From assembly GCF_014651615.1 (NCBI RefSeq), contig NZ_BMXF01000002.1, forward strand, positions 1,047,629-1,111,628: a DNA stretch of 64,000 nt. The letters run 5' to 3'. The translations under genes were made by a program, and so were the position numbers. This stretch comes from Persicitalea jodogahamensis (GTDB taxonomy: Bacteria; Bacteroidota; Bacteroidia; Cytophagales; Spirosomataceae). This document shows positions 52,835 through 62,030 of the stretch, piece by piece. The notes under the pieces were generated by a model. That model did not search any database. It worked only from the letters and a program-made list of their open reading frames with translations, and had not been told where the DNA came from. Each line of letters starts with the position of its first letter. The stretch's first letter is position 1.

Positions 52835-55831
52835 ATGGCAGAAGAAAAAATGATGCGCCTGAGCCAAGTGGCAAGGATCCTGAACGTAGGTACCTCTACG
52901 ATCGTGGACTACCTGTCGACCAAAGGTTTCAAGGTGGACTCCAGTCCGAATACCAAGTTGAACGCTGCCCAAATCGATTCTTTGGCTAAAGAATACGATT
53001 CGGACAAGCTGAGGGATTCGGGTGGACGGCAGAAACCAGCCGCCGAACCCGAACCGGAAAAGAAGGAAGCCAAGCAGGAAAGCGGCGTGGATGAAGTGCT
53101 TTATTTCCGCACTCCTCCCAGCAGCCCCGTGGAGGCAGAAAAAAAGGAAGAGAAGCCCGCCGAGAAACCAATCGAGGAGGAGAAAAACCTGCCGATCGAA
53201 GCGAAGCTGCCGGGTATTAAGGTGGTCGGCAAGATCGATCTTAACGCGCGTAAGCCCATAGCTGCGCCGAAGCCTGAGCCCAAGCCAGCTCCGGTGGCCA
53301 AGGAGGAGCCAGTCGCTCCCCAGCCTGAGGCGCCTAAGCCCGAACCTGAAGTCGAAGCTCCCGAAGTTAAAGCTCCGGAAATCGAGGAAAAGAAGGCAGC
53401 GCCTCCTGTTGAGGAGCCCGCACCCAAGCCAGAACCAGTTGAGGCAACGAAGCCGGTTGAGCCTGCAGAAGCACCGGTCGCTGAAACTCCCCCTGTGGAA
53501 AAGGCCCCGGAAATTGCTGCTAAGGTACCTGAGGAGGTAAAGCCAGCCCCTGCTCCCAAGCCAGTGGAAGCCATAGCTCCCAAAGCGGAGACTCCCCCCC
53601 CCGCCGTGGAACCTGATGCTACTGAAGCTGACGATGTTATCGAAGCCAAAGGAAAGCAGCTCCGGGGATTGAAGGTGGTAGGCAAGATTGAACTACCCTC
53701 GGAGAGAACAAAGAAAAAAGATGCAGCGACTGGTGAAGCAAGCGACAAAAAGCGTCGGCGCAAGCGCAAGCGAATCCGCGACAACCGTGGCGAGGCCACA
53801 CCTGCGCCCGGAGCGGCCACAGGTACGCCTGTTCCCAGAACCACTACTACTGCCAAGGGCACAACGGCTGGCAGCAGCACTCCTCGTGGCAAGGCGAGCA
53901 GCCGCCGTGGCGGTCGCCGCGAAGAGGTTTCCGACAAGGAAGTAGCTGACAATATCAAAGCCACAATGGCCCGTATGGGAAGTGGCACCGTAACGCAACA
54001 GCGTGGCCGTGCGGCCAGCAAGCGGCGTCGCGACCGGGCTGATCAGGATGATAGCGGCTTCGATCAGAACGAAACCAAGATCCTGCGTGTGACCGAGTAT
54101 ATCTCGGCCAATGAACTGGCTTCCCTTATGGATGTCAGTGTGCAGGAAGTTATTTCGGTATGTCTGAGCATGGGCATGTTTGTGTCCATCAACCAGCGTA
54201 TCGATGCCGAGGCAATTACCTTTATTGCGGATGAATTTGGCTACGAAGTGGAATTCATTTCTGCCGAGGAAGAAATTCAGAACGAAGTGGTAGATGTCGT
54301 GGACGACCCGGAAGACCTGGAAGAGCGCGCTCCTATCGTCACCATTATGGGTCACGTTGACCATGGTAAAACCTCATTACTCGACTACATCCGTTCTGAA
54401 AACGTTGCCAGCGGTGAGGCAGGCGGTATTACCCAGCACATTGGTGCTTACAGTGTCAAGACCAAATCAGGCAAGCAGGTGACATTCCTGGATACGCCCG
54501 GTCACGAAGCCTTTACGGCTATGCGGGCAAGGGGTGCCAAGGTGACCGATGTGGTCATCGTGGTGATCGCTGCCGATGACAGTGTGATGCCCCAGACGCG
54601 TGAGGCAATCAACCACGCGCAGGTAGCAGGTGTACCAATCGTTTTTGCATTTAGTAAAGTCGATAAACCCGGTGCCAATACGGAGAAAATCCGTGAGGAG
54701 CTTTCGCAGATGAACTACCTGGTTGAGGATTGGGGTGGTAAATACCAGTCGCAGGAAATCTCTTCGAAGTCCGGCATGGGTGTCGATGATTTGCTGGAAA
54801 AAGTACTACTCGAAGCCGAATTACTCGAACTCAAAGCCAATCCAGACCGTCGTGCGGTCGGAACAGTGGTGGAAGCATCACTTGACAAAGGGCGTGGCTA
54901 TGTGACCACAATTCTGGTACAGGCAGGTACGCTCAAAGTCGGCGACATAATTCTGGCCGGAGCACACCACGGACGTGTGAAAGCCATGACGGATTACCTG
55001 GGCAAAAAACTGAAAAAGGCGGGGCCATCTGACCCTGTACAGGTTCTTGGCCTGAACGGTGCTCCACAGGCAGGCGATAAATTCAACGTGATGGATCAGG
55101 AGCGGGATGCCCGTGAACTGGCCAACAAGCGTGAGCAAATCCTGCGTGAGCAAACCATCCGTTCCCGCAAGCACATCACACTGGAAGAAATCGGCCGACG
55201 CAAAGCCATCGGCTCTTTCAAAGAGCTCAATCTGATTGTGAAGGGCGATGTGGATGGTTCGGTGGAAGCCCTGTCGGACTCCCTTCTGCAACTGTCTACC
55301 TCCGAGATTCAGGTCAATACCATCCACAAAGCAGTGGGTCAGATTTCGGAATCGGACGTCAACCTTGCGATTGCCTCTGATGCCATCATCGTGGGCTTCC
55401 AGGTTCGGCCTTCGCCAAGTGCGAAGCGCATGGCCGAGCAGGAGCAAATCGAAATCCGTCATTACTCGGTTATTTATCAGGCCATCGATGAAATCAAAGA
55501 TGCCATGACGGGCATGTTGGCCCCGACGGTGGAAGAAACCGTGACCGGAAATATCGAGATTCGCGAGGTATTCAAGATCAGCCGTATCGGTACCATTGCG
55601 GGTTGCTACGTGACGGACGGCTTCGTGAAACGTAACAACAAGATCCGTATTATTCGCGATGGTATCGTGATCCACACGGGCGAGATCGATTCTCTGAAAC
55701 GCTTCAAGGAGGATGTCAGTGAAGTGCGGTCAGGGTATGAGTGTGGTCTGAATATCAAGAATTTCAATGATATTGAGGAAGGAGACATCATCGAGAGCTT
55801 CGAGTTGAAAGAGGTGAAGAGAACTCTCTGA
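52835..55831 (+). CDS. infB: Translation initiation factor IF-2
   Basis: The 998-residue GTPase starts at ATG 52835 ([19 protein letters not shown]), giving the normal IF2 N-terminus. Residues about 60-400 are a long Pro/Glu/Ala/Lys-rich linker containing a repeated motif, GIKVVGKID at 127 and GLKVVGKIE at 278. The GTPase core has G1 GHVDHGKTS (from G506), G3 DTPGHEAF and a G4 that reads SKVD (S607) instead of NKxD. Domains II-IV follow ([31 protein letters not shown]), ending with the C1/C2 fMet-tRNA-binding region ([20 protein letters not shown]). It brings initiator tRNA to the 30S subunit. Confidence 0.97.
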   Translation: MAEEKMMRLSQVARILNVGTSTIVDYLSTKGFKVDSSPNTKLNAAQIDSLAKEYDSDKLRDSGGRQKPAAEPEPEKKEAKQESGVDEVLYFRTPPSSPVEAEKKEEKPAEKPIEEEKNLPIEAKLPGIKVVGKIDLNARKPIAAPKPEPKPAPVAKEEPVAPQPEAPKPEPEVEAPEVKAPEIEEKKAAPPVEEPAPKPEPVEATKPVEPAEAPVAETPPVEKAPEIAAKVPEEVKPAPAPKPVEAIAPKAETPPPAVEPDATEADDVIEAKGKQLRGLKVVGKIELPSERTKKKDAATGEASDKKRRRKRKRIRDNRGEATPAPGAATGTPVPRTTTTAKGTTAGSSTPRGKASSRRGGRREEVSDKEVADNIKATMARMGSGTVTQQRGRAASKRRRDRADQDDSGFDQNETKILRVTEYISANELASLMDVSVQEVISVCLSMGMFVSINQRIDAEAITFIADEFGYEVEFISAEEEIQNEVVDVVDDPEDLEERAPIVTIMGHVDHGKTSLLDYIRSENVASGEAGGITQHIGAYSVKTKSGKQVTFLDTPGHEAFTAMRARGAKVTDVVIVVIAADDSVMPQTREAINHAQVAGVPIVFAFSKVDKPGANTEKIREELSQMNYLVEDWGGKYQSQEISSKSGMGVDDLLEKVLLEAELLELKANPDRRAVGTVVEASLDKGRGYVTTILVQAGTLKVGDIILAGAHHGRVKAMTDYLGKKLKKAGPSDPVQVLGLNGAPQAGDKFNVMDQERDARELANKREQILREQTIRSRKHITLEEIGRRKAIGSFKELNLIVKGDVDGSVEALSDSLLQLSTSEIQVNTIHKAVGQISESDVNLAIASDAIIVGFQVRPSPSAKRMAEQEQIEIRHYSVIYQAIDEIKDAMTGMLAPTVEETVTGNIEIREVFKISRIGTIAGCYVTDGFVKRNNKIRIIRDGIVIHTGEIDSLKRFKEDVSEVRSGYECGLNIKNFNDIEEGDIIESFELKEVKRTL

Positions 55832-55920
55832 TCAATGGGGTATAAGTCTTGACCAAGTGCGGCGTAGTCTGCACCTTTGATCAGTTGTTTGATTTTATTT
55901 GGAGCATATATTTTAAAAAA

Positions 55921-55948
55921 AGCAGGCTTTCGGGCCTGCTTTTTTTTA
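55921..55948 (+). terminator. Intrinsic terminator of the rimP-nusA-infB operon
   Basis: AGCAGGC (55921-55927), loop TTTCGG, GCCTGCT (55934-55940), then a run of T. An A-run just before the stem lengthens it. It lies 90 bases after the infB stop. The further 115 bases to the next gene show nothing recognisable. Confidence 0.93.
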
Positions 55949-56063
55949 TGGATGTCTAGTCAAAAGTAGGTAAGCTCATTGTATCCATAAAATCGACATT
56001 TCAAGGAAAGGCATAGTTTTTTAAGATCAGTAATTTGTAAATGTACCCATCAACAGACGACTC

Positions 56064-56396
56064 ATGGATAACAAGAATAAAGTGGACGACACTCAGGACA
56101 ATTCGCTGGCTCATGCCTTAAACGAAGAAAAGGAAAACAAACCCAAATCCTATGATCCCGATCGTTACCTGCCTACCGCTACCAGCGAGCAGGAGTACGA
56201 ACCTGAAAAACCTTTGGAAGAGAAAGAGCCGGATGAAGGATACAGCACTAATCCGGCGCAGGGCAAAGAAGAAGCTTCGCTGCACCTGGCGGATGAAGAC
56301 ATGGATCGACGTCCGGAGAATCCGCTGGAGGAAGCGGAGAACCTGAAAGAAAGCTACGAAAAGAGCCAGAAGAATTCCGCCGAAGAAGGTAAGTAG
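56064..56396 (+). CDS. Small acidic, probably disordered protein
   Basis: The 110-residue product is not recognised. It has no Cys or Trp, almost no hydrophobic residues, and many Glu, Asp, Lys, Asn and Pro (NALAHALNEEK-like start, YLPTATSEQEYEPEKPLEEK, EEASLHLADEDMDRRPENPL). PEKPLEEKEPDE and PENPLEEAENLK look like two copies of a P-E-x-P-L-E-E unit. No signal peptide or membrane segment is seen, so it is likely cytoplasmic and intrinsically disordered. A second acidic gene follows 51 bases later on the same strand. A role as a hydrophilic stress-type protein is only a guess. Confidence 0.7.
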   Translation: MDNKNKVDDTQDNSLAHALNEEKENKPKSYDPDRYLPTATSEQEYEPEKPLEEKEPDEGYSTNPAQGKEEASLHLADEDMDRRPENPLEEAENLKESYEKSQKNSAEEGK

Positions 56397-56447
56397 GCAG
56401 GACTGGGTATTTTTGATTGCAATTACTAATTCTTAAAAATCACGATT

Positions 56448-56750
56448 ATGCAAGACAGCAAAGACAAAGAACCGGAAAAGGAATACGTTCAAAACGAAGA
56501 AGAAAGCCAGCGAATCGACGAAGAGCGGGTAGTGCAGACGCATTCAAACTTAGGACTTGTGGATGCCCGGCCAGGAGAAAGTACCTTCGCGACGGGTACC
56601 AAAAACCACAGCACTGAATTGGATCATGCCTTCGACGAAGTACCTGATCAAATCGTTGACGAAGTGGCCCTGGAAGATGATCTGTCGGATACTGTCACGA
56701 TTTTGGAAGAGGATTCCCTCAAAAACGTGGACAAGACAGATGAGCAATAA
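56448..56750 (+). CDS. Second small acidic, probably disordered protein
   Basis: The 100-residue product (MQDSKDKEPEKEYVQNEEES...) is again free of Cys and Trp and rich in Glu and Asp, with a slightly more ordered middle (NLGLVDARPGESTFATGTKN) and an acidic end (EVALEDDLSDTVTILEEDSL). It is not recognised as a family. The start follows an A-rich leader 51 bases after the preceding acidic gene, so the two are probably co-transcribed. It ends 13 bases before the convergent esterase-like gene, with no hairpin between. Confidence 0.7.
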   Translation: MQDSKDKEPEKEYVQNEEESQRIDEERVVQTHSNLGLVDARPGESTFATGTKNHSTELDHAFDEVPDQIVDEVALEDDLSDTVTILEEDSLKNVDKTDEQ

Positions 56751-56763
56751 TTGGACGCGGTAG

Positions 56764-57639
56764 TTATTGAAAGGCTTCCATGATGTGCTCGGCCGCTTTA
56801 CGGGGTGATAATTCATGGGTTTCACCAGGTTCCAGATAGAAAGCGTAGGGAACACGGAGCAACCGAAGCTTATCGGCTAGTAGTTGTCCCTGCCGCGGCG
56901 AAACGAGTTCATCGCTTTCGCCGTATACCAATATTGTACGCGGGGAGCGGGCGCTCGCCAGGTAGAAAGGACTGTCGTCTTTGAATATGTCAATCGGCCC
57001 GCCGTAAGCATTTCCTGTCAATAACTCTACTTTGGACCATAAAGTCTTGTCGAGCCATGCTCGCAGGGAAAGTTCGGTCGGTGCCGAGGCAGCTACCACA
57101 GCCTGAATGTTAGTTTCCGTGGATTTGTAAGCGTAGGTCAGGGCAATGTGCCCTCCTGCGCTAAACCCGGTCAGGCGAAATCGGTTCTTCCGGATGTTAT
57201 ACTTTTCTGCATTGACGGTAAGAAAGGTGATAACGCTTTGCAAATCTTCCAGTTGCAGTTCCAGTAAATTGTTGGAAGAGCTGGCCACGCGATAATTCAT
57301 GTTCACGATCGCAAGATTCTTGCGTTCGTTTTTCAGGATGTCCACCGTTGGTTTGAGAAACGACTTGTCACCACTCACCCAACCCCCTCCATGCAATAAA
57401 ATAACTACCTCTGCGGGGGTACTGTCTTCTGCGACCGGAAGATGAAGGTCAAGGGTCAGGTTTCTTACCTTGCCAAACTCCACATCCATCTTCTCATTAT
57501 AGCCCTTAATAGGACTATCAAAGTAGAATCTGTCAGGCTCGATTCCTAACTTTTCACATCCCGAAATCGCTAAAACACACATCACCGCAAACCCCGCTGC
57601 TATTCTTCTGGCGAAATCGTAAACCGACCTTCTTTTCAT
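56764..57639 (-). CDS. Alpha/beta hydrolase (esterase-like) lipoprotein
   Basis: The 291-residue protein starts at ATG 57639, which gives a signal peptide with lipobox AISGC (Cys28); the frame extends 8 codons further but those are unlikely. The alpha/beta-hydrolase marks are VVILLHGGGWVSGDKSF (oxyanion HGGG), the nucleophile elbow RLTGFSAGGHIAL, LVYGESDELVSP (acid) and EPGETHELSPRKAAEHI (catalytic His). It resembles BD-FAE/carboxylesterase-type hydrolases that deacylate carbohydrates. It is downstream of, and 30 bases from, the GMC oxidoreductase gene, so they are likely one operon. Confidence 0.85.
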   Translation of the reverse strand: MKRRSVYDFARRIAAGFAVMCVLAISGCEKLGIEPDRFYFDSPIKGYNEKMDVEFGKVRNLTLDLHLPVAEDSTPAEVVILLHGGGWVSGDKSFLKPTVDILKNERKNLAIVNMNYRVASSSNNLLELQLEDLQSVITFLTVNAEKYNIRKNRFRLTGFSAGGHIALTYAYKSTETNIQAVVAASAPTELSLRAWLDKTLWSKVELLTGNAYGGPIDIFKDDSPFYLASARSPRTILVYGESDELVSPRQGQLLADKLRLLRVPYAFYLEPGETHELSPRKAAEHIMEAFQ

Positions 57640-57669
57640 GCTATCTGAATAAATCAAGCTCAAAACTAC

Positions 57670-59385
57670 CTATAAATATCCTCTTTTCAATTCGGCAAAT
57701 GCGCGGTCCACTGCCCGCGCGGTCAGAGCCATGAACGTGATCGATGGATTCTGATTCCCGACCGAGGTCATGCAGGCTCCATCCGTGACAAATACGTTTT
57801 TCACTTTGTGTAGTTGGTTCCACTCGTTCAGGAGAGACGTTTCAGGGGAGCGGCCCATACGCACACCACCCATTTCGTGAATATCCAGGCCCGGGGCTTG
57901 TCCGGTATCATACGCGTTGATAGTCCTGCATCCAGCCGTTTCCAGCATTTCTGAACCCTGGACCAAAAAATCGTCCCGCATTTTGAAATCATTTTCGTCG
58001 TATTCAACCGATGTGACTAAGAGCGGCACGCCCCATTCGTCCCTTTGGTCTTTACTTAGCCGCACGTGGTTCGTTTCTTTTGGAATGGTTTCGCCCTGCA
58101 TCTGCATGAATACCCGCCAGCCGCCGGGATTGCTGAGGTTATCCTTGAATTCGGCACCAAAGCCCCGCTGCCCCAACCCCTGCTCCCAGCCACTGCGAGC
58201 CGCGCTGAATGCCACCATATAGCCACGCTGGAAACCCAGATTCTGCGATTCGCGCAAATTGCGGAATGCAGGCATAAATACAGACGTCGGACGACGACCG
58301 TAATAATAGCCGTCTTCAAAACCCTCTATTGATGCCACGATGTTACCCCGGTAGTTATGAAACGCTACGTACTTGCCCAGCAAGCCATGATCATTACCCA
58401 GCCCGTTGGGAAAGCGACTTGATTTGGAGTTGAGCAGGATAAGATTGGAATTGAGCGCCGCCGCATTTACAAAAATAATTTTGGCAAAGTACTCGGTTTC
58501 TTCTTTGGTATGTGCGTCGATAACCTTCACACCCGACGCTCTGCCTTTGCTCTCGTCATAAATAATTTCAGAAACTACCGAATCGGGTCGGATGGTCAGG
58601 TTCCCCGTTTGTTCGGCCCAGGGTAGGGTAGATGAGTTCGAACTGAAATAACCTCCGTACGGACATCCCCGGTAACAAAGGTGCCTGGCCTGGCACTGCC
58701 CGCGCCCCTGCGCCAAATGTACCTCGTTGGGTTGGGTAAGATGCGCGCAGCGCCCGATGATTACATGGCGGTCGGTGTAGCGGGCCTTAATCTTTTTCTG
58801 CATACTTTTCTCCACGCAATTGAGCTCCCAGGCAGGCAGGAATTCCCCGTCGGGCAGGCTGTCGATGCCGTCGCGGTTACCACTTATCCCCACAAACTTT
58901 TCGACGTAGCTGTACCAGGGCGCAATATCTTTATAGCGGATGGGCCAGTCCACAGCAAAGCCGTCGCGAGCCGGGCCTTCGAACTCAAAGTCGCTCCATC
59001 GTTGCGTTTGCCGCGCCCAGATGAGCGATTTGCCGCCAACCTGATAGCCGCGAATCCAGTCGAAAGGTATTTCCTGAACGTAAGGATGTTCATCATCCTT
59101 GACGAAGAATTTTTCGGTGGCTTCGTCGAAGGCGTAGCAGCGGTTGACGATAGGATTTTTTGCTTTCTGTGCCAGCGGATCGCGGAGGTGATGGGGGAAA
59201 TCCCAGGGATTGAGCATGGCCGTGGGATAGTCAGTTACGTGTTGTACCATTCGTCCTCTTTCCAGAACCAGCGTTTTCAATCCTTTCTCGCAAAGTTCCT
59301 TAGCCGCCCAACCCCCGCTGATCCCTGAGCCGATGACGATGGCGTCGTACGAATGTTGCGCTTTACTTTTCAGATTGAGGTTCAA
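57670..59385 (-). CDS. GMC-family FAD-dependent oxidoreductase
   Basis: The 571-residue flavoprotein has the FAD dinucleotide motif VIGSGISGGWAAKEL (G19, G21, G24), VLERGR, GYQVGGKSLIWARQTQRWSD, the Cys-rich segment ARHLCYRGCPYGGYFSSNS characteristic of Bacteroidota members, and the C-terminal catalytic pair H503 (LDIHEMGGVRMG) and N546 (VGNQNPSITFMAL). It oxidises an alcohol, probably a sugar hydroxyl. Relatives are usually encoded next to a small gluconate 2-dehydrogenase subunit 3-type partner with a Tat signal; none is adjacent here. It lies in a run of minus-strand genes with a DUF5009 protein upstream and an esterase downstream. Confidence 0.9.
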   Translation of the reverse strand: MNLNLKSKAQHSYDAIVIGSGISGGWAAKELCEKGLKTLVLERGRMVQHVTDYPTAMLNPWDFPHHLRDPLAQKAKNPIVNRCYAFDEATEKFFVKDDEHPYVQEIPFDWIRGYQVGGKSLIWARQTQRWSDFEFEGPARDGFAVDWPIRYKDIAPWYSYVEKFVGISGNRDGIDSLPDGEFLPAWELNCVEKSMQKKIKARYTDRHVIIGRCAHLTQPNEVHLAQGRGQCQARHLCYRGCPYGGYFSSNSSTLPWAEQTGNLTIRPDSVVSEIIYDESKGRASGVKVIDAHTKEETEYFAKIIFVNAAALNSNLILLNSKSSRFPNGLGNDHGLLGKYVAFHNYRGNIVASIEGFEDGYYYGRRPTSVFMPAFRNLRESQNLGFQRGYMVAFSAARSGWEQGLGQRGFGAEFKDNLSNPGGWRVFMQMQGETIPKETNHVRLSKDQRDEWGVPLLVTSVEYDENDFKMRDDFLVQGSEMLETAGCRTINAYDTGQAPGLDIHEMGGVRMGRSPETSLLNEWNQLHKVKNVFVTDGACMTSVGNQNPSITFMALTARAVDRAFAELKRGYL

Positions 59386-59425
59386 GTGTCAAAGTTGGGT
59401 AAGGGTTGAAGAGTTTTGAAAAAAG

Positions 59426-60616
59426 TTAAATTCTGATGAAAAGCTTTTTTCTATACATCCAATAAAGAATCAGCCACTGGACCGCCAGGATAACGAAACC
59501 GCTGATGAGGGTTTTGTATGGTTCACCAAATAGCAGATCATATTGCGGGCTGATATTGATGCGAAAGGACTCATCGATGAAGCCGACTACCGTGTGGGCC
59601 AATATGTAAGCCGCAATGGAGTTCATTCCTACCACAATCAACGGGAAAAACGCCCTTTTGGTTTTTTGAACATCCACCACGAAATAAAATAAGGCGAATA
59701 GCACAAAACACCAGGCCCCGCTGAATAAAGTCCAGGCGGGAGTCCATATACGTTTCACGATAGGATTGATTCCGGTGAGATGCAACAGAATGGCAACGGC
59801 GAATAATCCCGCCGCGGCGATGGCGAGTCGGCGCATCAACCAGGATGAAGACGGAGCCGCTCTCAACCAGCGGCCGGCGACAAGCCCCAGAATCATGGTG
59901 CCCAGGGTGGGGATGAAGCTCAGAGTGGCATAGCCGCCTCCGTTGAACAGAAACGGTTTTTCCCTCGGGAACAGGTTCAGAAACCAGCGGTCGAAAGCCC
60001 AGGCGGCGTTGGTGTTCTTGTTCCAGTGCGCTGCAAACCCGCCGAGGTTATGTTCCCAATCGGCCGCGACGCCCGTTAGCGACCAGTCGAAATCCGCTCC
60101 CGGCAGGGGGTGAAAAGCGAACAGAGCCCAGTAACCAACCAATATCACCCCCAAAGCAGTCCAGGTGCTGCGTTCGGAGCGCAAGCCTAAAGCGTACAGG
60201 AAAGGATACCCCAACCCGATCTGAGTAAGCGTATCTTCAAATGTGAAGTTGGTCTGGTTACGGCCCATCGAACGCAGGAATATTCCCAGTAATATAAGTA
60301 CCAACGCCCGGCGCAGCGTGCGTAGCCAAAGGTAGGTTTGGCTGTGGCCGCGAGAGGCGCGGCTGGCCATGGAATAGGGGAGCGCCACACCCACCAGAAA
60401 GGTGAACGAAGGCTGAATTAAATCGTGCAGCGAGCAGCCTGTCCACGGCACATGGCTTTGATGAAAACCCAGAAACCCCCAGAAAGAACTTTCGGGTAAC
60501 GCTTCGGCTACGTGGGTGAATTCCAGTACCTCGGCCATCATCAATAGCATAACCAGTCCTCGGTAGGCATCTACCGATGATACTCTTTGCGGGAGGGGAT
60601 TGTTGACAACAGCCAA
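59426..60616 (-). CDS. DUF5009/HGSNAT-like membrane acyltransferase
   Basis: The 396-residue polytopic protein has about ten membrane helices. It begins with SVDAYRGLVMLLMMAEVLEF, contains HVPWTGCSLHDLIQPSFTFL and VGVALPYSMASR, all typical of the group related to heparan-alpha-glucosaminide N-acetyltransferase (DUF5009 in Bacteroidota). These proteins probably pass an acyl group across the membrane to a sugar; the human relative acetylates the terminal glucosamine of heparan sulfate. Acceptor unknown. The gene is 40 bases upstream of the GMC gene. Confidence 0.85.
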   Translation of the reverse strand: MAVVNNPLPQRVSSVDAYRGLVMLLMMAEVLEFTHVAEALPESSFWGFLGFHQSHVPWTGCSLHDLIQPSFTFLVGVALPYSMASRASRGHSQTYLWLRTLRRALVLILLGIFLRSMGRNQTNFTFEDTLTQIGLGYPFLYALGLRSERSTWTALGVILVGYWALFAFHPLPGADFDWSLTGVAADWEHNLGGFAAHWNKNTNAAWAFDRWFLNLFPREKPFLFNGGGYATLSFIPTLGTMILGLVAGRWLRAAPSSSWLMRRLAIAAAGLFAVAILLHLTGINPIVKRIWTPAWTLFSGAWCFVLFALFYFVVDVQKTKRAFFPLIVVGMNSIAAYILAHTVVGFIDESFRINISPQYDLLFGEPYKTLISGFVILAVQWLILYWMYRKKLFIRI

Positions 60617-60646
60617 ATTACAGAAGGTTGAAAAAGTTAAACCATA

Positions 60647-61075
60647 TCAGACAGCGAATAACTGACTGATGTCCTGGAAGGATTTGAATTCCAAAGCATT
60701 ACCGGATGGATCAAGAAAGAACATTGTGGCTTGTTCGCCGGGTTGCCCTTTGAAACGGATATAAGGCTCAATAATGAATTTGATGTTGTGGCTTTTCAGG
60801 CGGGCTTCCAGCGTGTGCCAGTCGTCCCATTCAAGCACTACGCCGTAGTGGGGCACCGGCACATCATGACCATCCACCGGGTTGGAATGGAGCGCAACGT
60901 CCTCGGCAGGCTTTGGTTTGTAGTGAATTACGAACTGATGGCCGTACAGATCGAAGTCCGTCCAGTGCGTATCGCTGCGGCCTTCGCCGCAGCCAAGTAC
61001 TTCGCGGTAAAACTTGCGCGCAGCTTCTAAATCATGGACGGGAACAGCGACGTGGAAGGGGGTGAGTTTGGGCAT
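60647..61075 (-). CDS. VOC-family (glyoxalase-like) protein
   Basis: The 142-residue protein has the paired beta-alpha-beta-beta-beta modules of the vicinal oxygen chelate fold. It starts [20 protein letters not shown] (possible metal ligand H8) with [19 protein letters not shown], and has the second-half [20 protein letters not shown] and [12 protein letters not shown] (E132 as probable ligand). Dioxygenase, isomerase and lyase activities all occur in this fold; none can be chosen. It lies 30 bases from the DUF5009 gene, same strand. Confidence 0.88.
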   Translation of the reverse strand: MPKLTPFHVAVPVHDLEAARKFYREVLGCGEGRSDTHWTDFDLYGHQFVIHYKPKPAEDVALHSNPVDGHDVPVPHYGVVLEWDDWHTLEARLKSHNIKFIIEPYIRFKGQPGEQATMFFLDPSGNALEFKSFQDISQLFAV

Positions 61076-61090
61076 GGTTGGTTAATTTCT

Positions 61091-61543
61091 CTATTTGGTT
61101 TTAACGCGTTTGTATTTTTCAGTGATAACCCGATCGATGCCCAGCTCGGCTACTTTTTCTATTCCTTTTTGCGTCAGGGTATCGTTCTCGATCTTAATCG
61201 TAAATTCAAAGGTGTGCTTCTCCCAGGCCGGATCCACAAAATAGTCCAGATGCTCCGTGTAGGTACTGTCCCGCAGAGTGTAAGTACCACCCCCGGCCGA
61301 AAATGGTGAGGCGGTGGAGTCCTTCTGATTGCTTAGAGTATGATTCAGAAAAGCAAAATGCGTTTCGTTCAAGATTTTGATCATTTGCCGGCTGGAATCA
61401 AAGGTAGAGTATACCGAGTCATTTTCCATGGCGGTTGCCGATACCAACTCCCAGGTACCTGTCAGTGGAAGCTGCCGGGGCTTTTCCTGACACGAGAAGC
61501 AGAAGAAAACAATTAAAAACAGGAGAGACCCGGAAAGTTTCAT
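61091..61543 (-). CDS. Lipocalin-like lipoprotein of unknown function
   Basis: The 150-residue lipoprotein starts at ATG 61543 (MKLSGSLLFLIVFFCFSCQ, lipidated Cys18). The mature part begins with LTGTWELVSATAMENDSVYS, the W-containing strand of lipocalin-like proteins, followed by RQMIKILNETHFAFLNHTL and GGGTYTLRDSTYTEHLDYF, and ends FTIKIENDTLTQKGIEK, resembling a small eight-stranded barrel. Ligand unknown. It lies 15 bases before the VOC gene, same strand. Confidence 0.75.
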   Translation of the reverse strand: MKLSGSLLFLIVFFCFSCQEKPRQLPLTGTWELVSATAMENDSVYSTFDSSRQMIKILNETHFAFLNHTLSNQKDSTASPFSAGGGTYTLRDSTYTEHLDYFVDPAWEKHTFEFTIKIENDTLTQKGIEKVAELGIDRVITEKYKRVKTK

Positions 61544-61576
61544 AAGTGACTGGCAGAAAGTTTGGAAACTACGCAA

Positions 61577-61748
61577 AGGTAAAGGGTATCCCCTTCTTTA
61601 TCCAGATAAAAGTACCGGGAAGCTCCGTCGCAGAAAGGCATCCTTTCGGAGAATCCACTAATGTAATTTTTGATCCCTCACCGTTCAGAATTTGCCGCTT
61701 TCCGCTTCCCATGGTTCATAGTATCAGGGAGCAAAAAAATAGAGCGAG
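61577..61748. other. Non-coding stretch with decayed sequence
   Basis: No gene is seen between the lipocalin-like gene and the transposase remnant. A GAAAGG-CAT-CCTTTC hairpin occurs at 61633-61647. GGGAAGC (61617) and GCTTCCC (61704) could pair over 94 bases but do not form a tRNA. Probably debris of the mobile element. Confidence 0.4.
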
Positions 61749-62019
61749 TTAGTACTTGGCCTTTCCATAAAAACTACCAATACGCTGGGCAGGCCGCAGG
61801 ACTACGGAGTGTATGGCGTAGTTTTGTGCCTCACGTCTACCGCGTATCAATGGCTGAAAGTACCCCAGTAGGCCAAAAAGCCCGCCGATCATTTCATTGA
61901 CGCGCCCGCGTCCAGATTTGGCTGGAAAAGCCATGGCTGATCGCGCCTTTGTTCAGCTCCTCGACCAGGCGCGCGAGTCCGCATGGCAATCTACAAGGTT
62001 TATGACTGTGTTCATCCAT
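61749..62019 (-). pseudogene. IS630-type transposase remnant, frameshifted
   Basis: On the minus strand 62019-61894 encodes 41 residues ending LARLVEELNKGAISHGF then SSQIWTRAR, closely resembling the winged helix-turn-helix start of IS630-family transposases (pattern L..GP..HGF...WT..RV..LI...FG). A stop follows, but the same pattern continues in another frame (61934-61749, RVNEMIGGLFGLLGYFQ) as if a frameshift had occurred, and then loses similarity. The DDE catalytic domain and ends of the element are missing. It starts 11 bases after the GH115 stop codon. This is a by-eye similarity and needs alignment. Confidence 0.45.
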
Positions 62020-62030
62020 CAATAATAGTC

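Noticed and set aside
53101-54021. 306-codon minus-strand frame rich in Ser, Gly, Ala and Thr
   Set aside because: Antisense of the Pro/Glu/Ala low-complexity linker of infB; the repetitive codons explain it.
61617-61710. Possible tRNA with a long variable arm (7-bp acceptor-like GGGAAGC/GCTTCCC)
   Set aside because: No T-arm with TTCGANYCC, no D-arm and no anticodon arm fit on either strand.
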